A stretch of DNA of 19,081 nucleotides from MWFE01 sp964481075 (GCA_964481075.1 CAYZSD010000058.1:1-19081), one strand, 5' to 3'. Shown: positions 7,062 through 15,606, counted from the first letter of the stretch. Program-made: numbers and translations. The notes: generated by a model from the sequence alone, not told the origin.

Positions 7062-7862
7062 ATGATTTCTATGGTACGACTACGATTCAATATTCTGGTT
7101 ATTGTTCTGATTGTCTTCTCGGCATGCAGTGGTTACAACAAACTTCTTAAAAGCAAGGATTATAGCCTTAAGTACGCCAAGGCTCTTGAGTATTACGAGA
7201 AGAAGGATCACTACCGTTATACCACCCTATTCGAACAGCTTGTACCCATTTATAAAGGAACTAAACAAGCCGACACCGTTGAGTTCTACCTTGCAAATGG
7301 CTACTATCATCAGGGCGATTTTTTGCTTGCGGGATACTACTACGATAGGTATCGAAAAAATTACCCTCGCAGCGTTTTCACCGAGGAGGCTGAGTACATG
7401 TACGCATACTGCTTCTACAAATCATCCCCTCGCCCACTTCTGGATCAGGAAACAAGCTACTCAGCCATTGCTGCGTTCAACGAGTTTATTGTGAAGTACC
7501 CCAGAAGCCCAAGAAAAGCAGAGGTCAATGCCATTCTTGTTGAACTTAAAGATAAGCTGGTTGAAAAATCGTTCCTCAGCGCTAAGCTTTATTTCGACAT
7601 GAAGCAGTACAAAGCGGCCATCACTGCCCTAAAGAATAGTCTTAATACATTTCCCGATACAAAATACAGAGAAGATCACCTTTTCATGATTCTACAAGCC
7701 TCCTTTCAATTTGCTGACAATAGCATCCCTAGGCTTCGAAGAGAACGGTTTCAGAATACTTTGGATGAATACTACAACCTATTGGGAGAATTTCCCAAAA
7801 CAAAATACCTGAAAGAAGCCGAGAGAATTTACGCCTATTCGATTAAAATAACCGAAAATTAA
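7062..7862 (+). CDS. bamD: Outer membrane assembly lipoprotein BamD
   Basis: The 266-residue protein has a signal peptide ending in a lipobox (VIVLIVFSACSG, Cys22, or Cys19 if the ATG at 7071 is used) and then a set of TPR-like helical pairs. KALEYYEKKDHYRYTTLFEQLVP, TVEFYLANGYYHQGDFLLAGYYYDRY and YPRSVFTEEAEYMYAYCFYKSS are the BamD hallmarks, and the ends of later repeats carry FPDTKYREDHLFMIL and FPKTKYLKEAERIYAYS. BamD is the essential periplasmic lipoprotein that works with BamA to insert beta-barrel proteins into the outer membrane. The order bamD, rpoZ, coaBC, porD, recN is one I recognise from Bacteroidota genomes. The downstream rpoZ starts 12 nt after the stop, which indicates co-transcription. 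Confidence 0.9.
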   Translation: MISMVRLRFNILVIVLIVFSACSGYNKLLKSKDYSLKYAKALEYYEKKDHYRYTTLFEQLVPIYKGTKQADTVEFYLANGYYHQGDFLLAGYYYDRYRKNYPRSVFTEEAEYMYAYCFYKSSPRPLLDQETSYSAIAAFNEFIVKYPRSPRKAEVNAILVELKDKLVEKSFLSAKLYFDMKQYKAAITALKNSLNTFPDTKYREDHLFMILQASFQFADNSIPRLRRERFQNTLDEYYNLLGEFPKTKYLKEAERIYAYSIKITEN

Positions 7863-7874
7863 TAATATTCTGCC

Positions 7875-8213
7875 ATGGATTTCAAAAAAACAAACGCTCC
7901 TCTAACAACATTCACCCAAGACCTTACAAAACTTGATAAGGACACAGAGAACATCTACGAAAGTGTTAGGGTGATTGCTAAACGTGCAAACAAGATCAGC
8001 CAGGAGATGAAGCAGGAACTCAACCGAAAGCTTGAGGAGTTTGCCTACTACACCGATAACCTTGAAGAGGTTTTCGAGAATAGGGAGCAAATTGAAATTA
8101 GCAAGTTCTACGAGAGGCTTCCAAGACCTGTGCTTATTGCAACCAACGAGTTCCTTAATGATGAACTTTACTTCAGAAAAGAGATAGCCACAGAAGAGAC
8201 TGAACAACAGTAG
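7875..8213 (+). CDS. rpoZ: RNA polymerase omega subunit (Rpb6-like)
   Basis: This 112-residue protein is the Bacteroidota version of the omega/Rpb6 subunit, which helps fold and hold the beta-prime subunit of RNA polymerase. The segment NIYESVRVIAKRANKISQEM (about residues 27-46) is the recognisable omega core, where the Ala-Asn/Arg-Ala-x-Lys pattern corresponds to the conserved helix. The following region, EEFAYYTDNLEEVFENREQ and FYERLPRPVLIATNEFLNDEL, is the phylum-specific extension. It is sandwiched between bamD (12 nt upstream) and coaBC (3 nt downstream). In many other bacteria rpoZ also sits near coaBC, which supports the assignment. Confidence 0.85.
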   Translation: MDFKKTNAPLTTFTQDLTKLDKDTENIYESVRVIAKRANKISQEMKQELNRKLEEFAYYTDNLEEVFENREQIEISKFYERLPRPVLIATNEFLNDELYFRKEIATEETEQQ

Positions 8214-8216
8214 TTT

Positions 8217-9416
8217 ATGCTAAAGGGAAAGAACATACTACTGGGTATTACCGGCAGTATCGCTGCCTACAAAGCAGCTTCCCTTACTCGCTTACTGGTA
8301 AAGGAGGGTGCAAACGTAAAGGTGATTATGACTCCACTTGCCAAAGAGTTCATAACACCATTAACCCTGGCTACACTTTCGAAGAACCCCATTCTTGTAG
8401 ATTTCTTCAACCCTGAGAATGGCGACTGGAACAGCCACGTTGACCTAGGTATTTGGGCCGATTTATACCTTATTGCACCTGCCTCTGCAAACACAATAGC
8501 AAAAATGGCTTGTGGTGTTGCCGATAATCTTTTGCTAACAACCTATCTATCTGCAAAATGTCCTGTGGTTGTGGCTCCAGCAATGGACCTCGACATGTAT
8601 CAACATCCTACCACACAGCAAAATATCCGAACGCTCCAAGGCTTCGGAAATAGAATTATTGAAGCAACAACCGGAGAACTAGCCAGTGGCCTTTCCGGAA
8701 AAGGAAGAATGGAAGAACCTGAAAATATTGTTGATTACCTTAAAACACTTTTTTCTACTTCAACAAATCTATCTGGAAAGAGAATCCTCGTTACATCAGG
8801 GCCAACATACGAACCTATCGATCCCGTAAGGTTTATTGGGAACCATTCTTCTGGCAAAATGGGATATGCAATTGCTTTAGAACTTGCAAACAGAGGTGCA
8901 GTAGTTGATTTTATCACTGGCCCAACCAGTTTTATCCCATCCCACTCAAACATTAACATAGTAAAGGTTACAACAGCAACGCAGATGTACGAGGAAGCTT
9001 TGGTTGCCTTCCCCACTTGCAATGCAGCAATGCTCGTTGCGGCTGTAGCCGATTTTACACCAAAACATACCTCAGACCAAAAAATAAAACGCAAAGGTGA
9101 AAACCTTTTCGTTGAACTCATCCCAACCAAGGATATTGCAAAGGAACTAAGTCAAAGAAAAAGAACCGATCAAGTAATCGTTGGTTTTGCCTTAGAAACA
9201 GAGCACGAAGAGCAGAATGCCCACAAAAAACTTGAAGAAAAGAACCTCGACATGATTGTTCTCAACTCCATGAACCACCCTGGGGCTGGATTTGGAGTAG
9301 ATACCAATAGGATAACAATCATCTCGCGTTCTGAAACTCCCTTGAAATTCGAACTCAAGTCAAAAAGAGAGGTTGCAGAAGATATTGTTTATCAACTTGA
9401 AAGATTAATTAAATAG
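8217..9416 (+). CDS. coaBC: Bifunctional CoA biosynthesis protein CoaBC (Dfp)
   Basis: The 399-residue protein carries both steps that turn 4'-phosphopantothenate and cysteine into 4'-phosphopantetheine. The N-terminal CoaC part (about 1-180) is an FMN flavoprotein decarboxylase: GITGSIAAYKA at 10-20, catalytic His74 in NSHVDL, and PAMDLDMYQHP at 121-131. The flap motif reads GELASGLSGKGRM at 153-165, with Ser157 where E. coli Dfp has Cys158. The CoaB synthetase part (about 187-399) begins ILVTSGPTYEPIDPVRFIGNHSSGKMG and includes the dimer and CTP-binding segment KIKRKGE. Length and domain order are normal for the fused form. The start lies 3 nt after the rpoZ stop. Confidence 0.95.
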   Translation: MLKGKNILLGITGSIAAYKAASLTRLLVKEGANVKVIMTPLAKEFITPLTLATLSKNPILVDFFNPENGDWNSHVDLGIWADLYLIAPASANTIAKMACGVADNLLLTTYLSAKCPVVVAPAMDLDMYQHPTTQQNIRTLQGFGNRIIEATTGELASGLSGKGRMEEPENIVDYLKTLFSTSTNLSGKRILVTSGPTYEPIDPVRFIGNHSSGKMGYAIALELANRGAVVDFITGPTSFIPSHSNINIVKVTTATQMYEEALVAFPTCNAAMLVAAVADFTPKHTSDQKIKRKGENLFVELIPTKDIAKELSQRKRTDQVIVGFALETEHEEQNAHKKLEEKNLDMIVLNSMNHPGAGFGVDTNRITIISRSETPLKFELKSKREVAEDIVYQLERLIK

Positions 9417-9443
9417 GTTCATTTCATCATAAATCGAAACAGC

Positions 9444-10385
9444 ATGAAATTTATTAGTGCTATAGGATTTACCACCTTTTTACTGCTTTTACCAATGCTT
9501 AGCTTCCAACAGGAACTTAGGTGCAATATTCAGGTGAACGCACAAAAGATTCAGGGAACCAACCGACAGATGTTCCAAACGATGCAAACCGCTATTTACG
9601 AGTTTGTAAACAACACAAGCTGGACAAACCATGTTTACGGGCAGGACGAACGAATCGAATGCTCCATAATGCTCACCTTAAACGAGCAGATTGGCTCCGA
9701 TGAGTACAAAGGGACTATTCAGGTACAATCGCGTCGCCCTGTTTATGGTACATCGTATAACACTACCATGCTGAATCTGGTTGACAACAACCTCCACTTC
9801 CGGTACACCGAGTTTGAAAAACTCGAATTCAACGAATCGCGCCATACCAGTAATCTTACTGCAATCCTTGCCTATTACGTTTATATTATTCTGGGTTTCG
9901 ACTACGACTCATTCTCGTATCTAGGTGGTAATGAATTCTTTCAGAAAGCCGAAAGAATTGTTTCCAATGCACAAAGTGCAACCGAAAGGGGCTGGAAAGC
10001 TTATGAGGGAAACAGGAAAAACCGCTACTGGCTCGTAGAAAATGCCCTAAACAACAAGTACCGGCCCCTAAGGGAGGTTTACTACCGTTACCATAGGCTT
10101 GGCCTTGACAGAATGAGCGATAAGCTGGTTGAAGGAAGGGCCGAAATTGCAGAAGCAATGACAAATATTCAACGTGTTTTTCGCGATAAACCCGACCCCC
10201 AGATGTATTACCTTCAGGTATTCTTCGACTCCAAGAACGATGAACTGGTGAACATCTTCAGCGAATCGTTCCCAGCAGAGAAGACGAGGGTTGTAAATAT
10301 TCTAACCGAGGTTGACAACGCCAACGCTTCAAAGTATAATCGAATCAATAGCGAAGGTGGTGGTCAAGGTTCTGGAGGTAAATAG
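9444..10385 (+). CDS. porD: Type IX secretion protein PorD (DUF4835)
   Basis: This 313-residue secreted protein matches DUF4835, the PorD family linked to the type IX secretion system in Bacteroidota. A signal peptide covers roughly residues 1-21 (MKFISAIGFTTFLLLLPMLSF). The mature protein opens with ELRCNIQVNAQKIQGTNRQMF, a typical start for this family, and later shows FNESRHTSNLTAILAYYVYIILGFDYDSF and GNEFFQKAERIVSNAQSATERGW. The C terminus is a Gly-rich tail. PorD is reported as a periplasmic protein needed for type IX secretion in some members; its exact task is not settled. The gene lies 27 nt after coaBC and 45 nt before recN, so it is probably in the bamD operon. Confidence 0.85.
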   Translation: MKFISAIGFTTFLLLLPMLSFQQELRCNIQVNAQKIQGTNRQMFQTMQTAIYEFVNNTSWTNHVYGQDERIECSIMLTLNEQIGSDEYKGTIQVQSRRPVYGTSYNTTMLNLVDNNLHFRYTEFEKLEFNESRHTSNLTAILAYYVYIILGFDYDSFSYLGGNEFFQKAERIVSNAQSATERGWKAYEGNRKNRYWLVENALNNKYRPLREVYYRYHRLGLDRMSDKLVEGRAEIAEAMTNIQRVFRDKPDPQMYYLQVFFDSKNDELVNIFSESFPAEKTRVVNILTEVDNANASKYNRINSEGGGQGSGGK

Positions 10386-10430
10386 GTCTCCCTCAATCCC
10401 TCCATTTGTCAACATTTTTCCCTAAAACCA

Positions 10431-12095
10431 ATGCTTACACACCTTCATATACAGAACTATGCGCTAATCGATCACCTGGAGATTGATTTCCATGAAGGTT
10501 TAAACATTATCACTGGTGAAACGGGTGCTGGCAAGTCAATTCTACTAGGAGCCTTAAGCCTGATACTTGGTCAACGTGCTGAAACAAACGTGCTAAAGGA
10601 CGACCAAAAGAGCTGCATCGTTGAGGGTACCTTCGATATTAAATTCTACAACCTTCACAACCTCTTTCGAGACAATGACATTGATTACCAAGATATTACC
10701 TCAATAAGAAGGCAGGTTAGCCCAAACGGAAAATCCAGAGCATTTATTAACGAAACACCCGTAAACCTTCAGCTCCTCAAGGAGCTGGTTGGCAGTATCA
10801 TTGATATTCACTCACAGCATGAAAATCTACTTCTTGCAAACAGCACATTCCAACTTAAAGTACTTGATTCATTTGCTGGCACTTTGCAATTACTGAAGGA
10901 GTATAAATCATTATTCCTTAGGTATAAGCAGGTTGCTGAGGTGCTAAACCAACTAAAACAACAAGCTGAGAGTGCCAAGTTGGAGCTCGATTACCTCAAT
11001 TTTCAGCTCACACAGCTAAATGAAGCCAAACCCTTAAGCGGTGAACTTGCTGAACTGGAGGCTCTGCAAAAACAGCTCACCCACGCCGAAGAGATTAAGC
11101 AAGCGCTTAACATTGCAAGTCAGGCACTAAACGGTGAAAACGTTTCCTCATTGCTTTTGCTAAAAGAAGTAGAGCACAACCTCAAGAAGATAGCCCCTTT
11201 TTTCCATCACTCCCAACCCTTACTAAGTCGCATTGAAGGTTGTCGGATTGAACTAAAAGATATTTCAACCGAAATTGAACTCCACAACGAAAAGGTTCAG
11301 GCTAACCCTGAGCAACTCTCTTCGATAAACCAACGTATCGACCTTATCTTTTCACTACTACAGAAGCATAGGGTTAAAAGCGAAGATGAACTCATTGAAA
11401 TCCATCGTAACCTCCAACATCAAGTGAACGAGATATCAAGCTACGATGAGCAGATTGACATTAAGCGGATAGAACTCGAAGAAATAACCATTGAACTAAG
11501 GGGTATCGCTTCTGACCTAAGCAAAAAGCGAAGACAAAGCATTTCCAAACTTGAGGAAAACATTATCAAGCTGTTGAATCAACTTGGAATGCCATACCCT
11601 TCGTTTAAGGTTGAGATAAAAGAAGCCGTCGGTTTTCAACCCGATGGTATTGATGCAGTTTCCTTTCTTTTCTCGGCAAACAAGCAAGTGCCTATGCAGG
11701 AACTTTCGAGGGTTGCCTCTGGAGGTGAACTTTCGAGGCTAATGCTTAGCCTTAAATCACTACTAGTTAGAGCATTAGATTTACCTACAATAATTTTCGA
11801 CGAAATAGATACAGGTGTTTCTGGTGAGGTTGCCGATAGGGTTGGTACAATTATCCACAGTATGGCAGCAAATATGCAGGTTATAAACATTACACATTTA
11901 CCACAAATAGCCTGCAAAGGGATGAACCATTTCCTTGTTTACAAGGAGCAGCTCCAACACACAACCATAACAAGGATTAAGCTATTGAGCAAGGATGAAA
12001 GAATCGTTGAGATAGCCAAAATGCTTAGCGGCGAAAAGTTATCGGAAGCGGCACTAACCAATGCTCGACACCTACTTTCGGAAAATTCCGACTGA
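10431..12095 (+). CDS. recN: DNA repair protein RecN
   Basis: The 554-residue product is a full-length RecN, an SMC-like ATPase that acts early in double-strand-break repair. The N-terminal LTHLHIQNYALIDHLEIDF leads to the Walker A motif GETGAGKS at 29-36. The central part (about 160-380) is a coiled-coil region rich in Gln, Glu and Lys, including KLELDYLNFQLTQLNEAKPL. The C-terminal head has RVASGGELSRLMLSLK (near 427-442), the ABC signature, then Walker B TIIFDEIDTGVSGEVADRVG and the switch His in ITHLPQIA. It is probably the last gene of the bamD operon: fabI follows only after 81 nt. No LexA-like operator was recognised upstream. Confidence 0.95.
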   Translation: MLTHLHIQNYALIDHLEIDFHEGLNIITGETGAGKSILLGALSLILGQRAETNVLKDDQKSCIVEGTFDIKFYNLHNLFRDNDIDYQDITSIRRQVSPNGKSRAFINETPVNLQLLKELVGSIIDIHSQHENLLLANSTFQLKVLDSFAGTLQLLKEYKSLFLRYKQVAEVLNQLKQQAESAKLELDYLNFQLTQLNEAKPLSGELAELEALQKQLTHAEEIKQALNIASQALNGENVSSLLLLKEVEHNLKKIAPFFHHSQPLLSRIEGCRIELKDISTEIELHNEKVQANPEQLSSINQRIDLIFSLLQKHRVKSEDELIEIHRNLQHQVNEISSYDEQIDIKRIELEEITIELRGIASDLSKKRRQSISKLEENIIKLLNQLGMPYPSFKVEIKEAVGFQPDGIDAVSFLFSANKQVPMQELSRVASGGELSRLMLSLKSLLVRALDLPTIIFDEIDTGVSGEVADRVGTIIHSMAANMQVINITHLPQIACKGMNHFLVYKEQLQHTTITRIKLLSKDERIVEIAKMLSGEKLSEAALTNARHLLSENSD

Positions 12096-12176
12096 AAGCA
12101 ATACCTTCTATTACTTTTTTGAACAAATCTCAAGGGGAATTTGTTTTATTAAGTTGTGAAATAAAAAATTGACAAA

Positions 12177-13016
12177 ATGACGTACAATCTACTTAAAGGA
12201 AAAAAGGGAATCATTTTTGGAGCTCTGAATGAGAGCTCAATCGCATGGCACGTTGCTGAGTTGGCTCATCGTGAAGGAGCTGAGCTTATTCTAACCAATA
12301 CCCCTGTGGCTCTCCGTTTGGGCACCCTGAAAGAGCTATCGAAGAAACTCAACGCTCCTCTCATTCCTGCCGATGCAACAAGTATTGATGACCTTGAAAA
12401 GCTCATAACCGAAAGCATGGAGCACTTTGGAGGAAAAATCGATTTTGTACTTCACTCCATTGGCATGTCGCCAAACGTTAGAAAGGGCCGTACCTACGAC
12501 GACCTTGACTACGATTATCTTCACAAAACCCTTGATATTTCAGCTCTTTCGTTCCATAAGCTTCTTCAAACAGCATGGAAACTTGATGCAATAAACCCTT
12601 GGGGGTCAATCGTTGCCCTTTCGTACATTGCAGCCCAACGAACCCTCTACGGTTATAACGATATGGCCGATGCAAAGGCACTCTTAGAATCTATTGCCAG
12701 AAGCTTCGGGTATATATACGGACGAGAACGCAGAGTACGAATCAACACCATCTCGCAGTCACCCACACCAACCACCGCTGGAAGCGGTGTAATGGGGTTT
12801 GAGGGTTTGATGGATTTCACCAACCGTATGTCGCCCTTAGGAAATGCTGATGCCGAGGAGTGTGCGAACTATTGCATAACCCTATTCAGCGATTTAACCC
12901 GAAAGGTTACCATGCAGAACCTTTACCACGATGGAGGCTTCTCAAGCATGGGTATGAGCAACCGCGCCATGGCTGTTTACAACAAGAACCTTGACGAGTG
13001 CCGCGATTGCAAATAG
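12177..13016 (+). CDS. fabI: Enoyl-[acyl-carrier-protein] reductase FabI
   Basis: The 279-residue enzyme is a divergent short-chain dehydrogenase of the FabI type, which reduces trans-2-enoyl-ACP with NAD(P)H in the last step of each fatty-acid elongation cycle. The cofactor loop is GIIFGALNESSIAWHVA (11-27), without the classical TGxxxGIG of other SDR enzymes. The active site has Tyr150 and the FabI pair Tyr160 and Lys167 in YNDMADAK, spaced as in E. coli FabI (Tyr146, Tyr156, Lys163). RVRINTISQSPTPTTAGSG is the substrate-loop region. The C terminus ends in CRDCK, a CxxC-like tail I cannot interpret. It sits 81 nt after recN and converges on rpoD with a 20-nt gap. Confidence 0.93.
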   Translation: MTYNLLKGKKGIIFGALNESSIAWHVAELAHREGAELILTNTPVALRLGTLKELSKKLNAPLIPADATSIDDLEKLITESMEHFGGKIDFVLHSIGMSPNVRKGRTYDDLDYDYLHKTLDISALSFHKLLQTAWKLDAINPWGSIVALSYIAAQRTLYGYNDMADAKALLESIARSFGYIYGRERRVRINTISQSPTPTTAGSGVMGFEGLMDFTNRMSPLGNADAEECANYCITLFSDLTRKVTMQNLYHDGGFSSMGMSNRAMAVYNKNLDECRDCK

Positions 13017-13036
13017 AATTGAGGATATAAGAAGAA

Positions 13037-13897
13037 CTATCCCAGGTATGATTTAAGGAGTTTGCTACGTGAGGTATGTCTCAAACGGCGTATGGCCTTC
13101 TCCTTAATCTGCCGAACCCTCTCACGGGTAAGTTCGAATTTTTCACCAATCTCCTCTAGGGTCATCTCTTGGCAGCTAATGCCAAAGAAAAGCTTTATGA
13201 TATCACGTTCCCGTTCGGTAAGGGTGGCCAGAGCACGCTCAATCTCCCTGCAAAGCGACTCACTTAGCAACATCTTGTCTGCATTGGGCGAGTCGTTGTT
13301 CACAAGCACATCGAGGAGGCTATTCTCCTCACCATCAACAAATGGTGCATCAACCGAAACGTGTCTTCCGGATACACGAAGAGTATCGGAAACCTTCTCC
13401 TTAGGTAACTCAAGCAGGTTTGCCAACTCCTCTGGTGATGGTGTTCGCTCGTACTGCTGCTCGAACTTAGAGAAAGCTTTATTGATTTTGTTCAACGAAC
13501 CCACCTGGTTAAGTGGAAGACGAACAATCCTGGACTGCTCGGCAAGAGCTTGAAGAATTGACTGACGAATCCACCATACAGCATAGGAAATAAATTTGAA
13601 ACCTCGAGTTTCATCGAACTTTTCTGCTGCTTTTATTAAGCCCAAATTTCCCTCATTGATGAGGTCTGGAAGACTAAGCCCTTGGTTTTGATATTGTTTT
13701 GCGACCGACACAACGAATCTGAGGTTAGCTCTTGTGAGCTTCTCAAGTGCTTGCTGGTCGCCTTTCTTTATACGTTGTGCAAGTTCTACCTCTTCCTCAA
13801 CCGTAATAAGTTCCTCCTTACCAATCTCCTGTAAGTACTTATCCAGCGAGGCACTCTCCCTGTTAGTAATTGATTTTGTGATTTTTAGCTGTCTCAT
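13037..13897 (-). CDS. rpoD: Primary sigma factor RpoD (sigma-70 family)
   Basis: At 286 residues this is the short housekeeping sigma factor of Bacteroidota, lacking region 1.1. Region 1.2 appears as SASLDKYLQEIGKEELIT (16-33). Region 2 includes RANLRFVVSVAKQYQNQGLSL, LINEGNLGLIKAAEKFD and YAVWWIRQSI, which melts and binds the -7 box. Region 3 follows (about 130-205), and region 4.2 has the helix-turn-helix TLEEIGEKFELTRERVRQIK that reads the -33 element. It should recognise the TAnnTTTG promoters noted elsewhere in the window, including a near-match in front of its own gene. The gene is separated from htrA by 199 nt and a hairpin terminator, so it is transcribed on its own. Confidence 0.95.
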   Translation of the reverse strand: MRQLKITKSITNRESASLDKYLQEIGKEELITVEEEVELAQRIKKGDQQALEKLTRANLRFVVSVAKQYQNQGLSLPDLINEGNLGLIKAAEKFDETRGFKFISYAVWWIRQSILQALAEQSRIVRLPLNQVGSLNKINKAFSKFEQQYERTPSPEELANLLELPKEKVSDTLRVSGRHVSVDAPFVDGEENSLLDVLVNNDSPNADKMLLSESLCREIERALATLTERERDIIKLFFGISCQEMTLEEIGEKFELTRERVRQIKEKAIRRLRHTSRSKLLKSYLG

Positions 13898-13918
13898 TGT
13901 GAAGCATTAAATATTTGG

Positions 13919-13949
13919 CGAAATTACATGATTTAATATCAAATGTCAA
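13919..13949 (-). promoter_or_regulatory. Promoter of rpoD
   Basis: On the minus strand a TTG at 13947-13949 is followed after exactly 20 nt by TAATTTCG at 13919-13926, one mismatch from TAnnTTTG. This spacing fits the Bacteroidota -33/-7 promoter, placing a start about 15-20 nt before the rpoD ATG. Self-recognition by this sigma factor is an inference. Confidence 0.6.
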
Positions 13950-14036
13950 GGATTTAACGAAAAGCAATCGTAAAAGTTTGAGAAACATTAAAAAAAATCA
14001 GATAAATGCTGTAAAAAGTTCCATACATCCGATGAA

Positions 14037-14070
14037 AATACGGTTAGTTTTACTTTAAACTAACCGTATT
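14037..14070 (-). terminator. Rho-independent terminator after htrA
   Basis: Bases 14037-14050 and 14057-14070 are perfect 14-nt complements with a 6-nt loop (AAAGTA on the minus strand). Read on the minus strand the stem runs into TTTTC, giving a short U-tract. It lies 27-60 nt after the htrA stop codon and before rpoD, so it should separate the two transcription units. Confidence 0.75.
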
Positions 14071-14096
14071 CTTTAAATAACTATTTGAATAATGGC

Positions 14097-15548
14097 TTAC
14101 AATCCAATGGCATAGTAAGCAACAAGACCATTTGGATATACCCCCTCAATCAATACTCCTCCCGACAGGTTTTCGAAAACTTGCTTAAGGTCGTCAATTG
14201 AGCTAACATTATTCCTATTGACTCTTGTGATAATAAACCCTTCTTTTACACCCACTTCCTTTAGTTTTCCGTCCGTAAGCTTTGCAACTTGGACACCCCC
14301 TGTAATCCCTAGATTTCTCCTCAACCTTACTTCAACATCCTTAAAGTCAGCACCCAAGGGCAGTAGTATCTCGTTGGACTTAACAATTTCAAAACCACCT
14401 CTCATATTACGTAGAATGGCCTCATATTGTTTCTTTTTATTGCTCCTATTTACTAATAGTTGCACTTTATCGTTGGGTCTATACTTACTAACTTGCTCCT
14501 GCAGTTGATTTGGTGAATTTACTTCTACACCGTTCACCTCAAGGATAACATCGCCCTCTTTCAAACCAATTTCGGATGCGGCACCTCCTTCAACGATACC
14601 TGCTATAAGAACGCCTTTCAGCTCATCAATCTTATACTTCTTTGCCTGCTCTGTATTAAGTTCAGTAATACTTATGCCAAGTACAGCCCTCTGAACTTCT
14701 CCAAATTCAATGATATCGAGAGCTACCTTTTGGGCAATGGTTGCAGGAACGGCAAAAGAGTAACCGGCAAAGCTTCCTGTTCGCGATGCAATAGCAGTAT
14801 TAATACCTACAAGCTCTCCCCGAAGGTTCACGAGAGCACCACCACTATTGCCAGGGTTAACCGCAGCATCGGTTTGAATAAACGACTCAATGGCATACCT
14901 ATCGGATAAGATATTGATATTCCTCGCCTTAGCACTAACAATTCCTGCTGTTACCGTTGAATTCAGGTTGAAAGGGTTGCCAACTGCAAGAACCCACTCT
15001 CCTACCCTTAAATTTTCTGAATTACCAAAGGAGACAAATGGGAGGTTTTCAGAATTGATTCTTATAATAGCCAGATCGGTGCTTGGATCTCGCCCTACAA
15101 CTGTTGCCTCGAATGTACGCTTGTCGTTAAGTATCACCTCAATACGGTTAGCACGATCAATAACATGATTATTAGTGATGATGTAACCATTGTTGGAGAT
15201 TATTACTCCCGAGCCTGAACCCATAACTGGTTGCTCATACTCAAACCGTTGACGGGGTCCAAAAAAGTAATCGAAAAATGGATTCCCAAACGAATAGTTA
15301 CCTTCCGACACACGAGTCGATTCCGTTTTAACATGCACAACAGCGTGAATAGATCTTTCCGCTGCAAATGTAAAGTCAGTAACTTCGCCTGTACTTGTAG
15401 TAAAGGCTGTTAATGCCATAGGGGTAGTATCTTGTGCAATTTTAACTACTCTAACGGTCTCACTATTCATACGATTGGTTGCGTAAAAAACGACTAGACC
15501 ACCAACAATGGCATACAAAAATGGCAGAATTATCCTTTGAAGTTTCAT
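14097..15548 (-). CDS. htrA: Periplasmic serine protease HtrA/DegP
   Basis: The 483-residue protein is a Do-like HtrA protease with a membrane-targeting N terminus (KLQRIILPFLYAIVGGLVVFYA). The trypsin-like domain has the full triad: His128 in NNHV, Asp158 in STDLAII and Ser235 in AAVNPGNSGGAL. Two PDZ domains follow, the first with TELNTEQAKKY, GGAASEIGLKEGDVILEVNG (about 290-380) and the second with GGVQVAKLTDGKLKEVGVKEGF (about 400-483). It should degrade or refold misfolded proteins in the periplasm. I chose the ATG at 15548 over the in-frame ATG at 15581, because the latter adds 11 residues before the hydrophobic segment. The upstream gap carries repeated motifs described separately. Confidence 0.92.
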   Translation of the reverse strand: MKLQRIILPFLYAIVGGLVVFYATNRMNSETVRVVKIAQDTTPMALTAFTTSTGEVTDFTFAAERSIHAVVHVKTESTRVSEGNYSFGNPFFDYFFGPRQRFEYEQPVMGSGSGVIISNNGYIITNNHVIDRANRIEVILNDKRTFEATVVGRDPSTDLAIIRINSENLPFVSFGNSENLRVGEWVLAVGNPFNLNSTVTAGIVSAKARNINILSDRYAIESFIQTDAAVNPGNSGGALVNLRGELVGINTAIASRTGSFAGYSFAVPATIAQKVALDIIEFGEVQRAVLGISITELNTEQAKKYKIDELKGVLIAGIVEGGAASEIGLKEGDVILEVNGVEVNSPNQLQEQVSKYRPNDKVQLLVNRSNKKKQYEAILRNMRGGFEIVKSNEILLPLGADFKDVEVRLRRNLGITGGVQVAKLTDGKLKEVGVKEGFIITRVNRNNVSSIDDLKQVFENLSGGVLIEGVYPNGLVAYYAIGL

Positions 15549-15606
15549 ATCTTGAAATTTTAATGGGTTTCTGCTAAACAACGTTCAAAACCCATTCCTT
15601 AATGCG

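Noticed and set aside
8100..8230. Riboswitch or separate promoter in front of coaBC
   Set aside because: Only 3 nt separate rpoZ from coaBC, leaving no space for a leader structure, and no TAnnTTTG box was noticed.
8735..9130. 131-codon minus-strand open frame inside coaBC
   Set aside because: Antisense to the conserved CoaB domain, with no family-like features.
13062..13553. 163-codon plus-strand frame inside rpoD
   Set aside because: Antisense to sigma regions 3 and 4, which are plainly coding on the minus strand.
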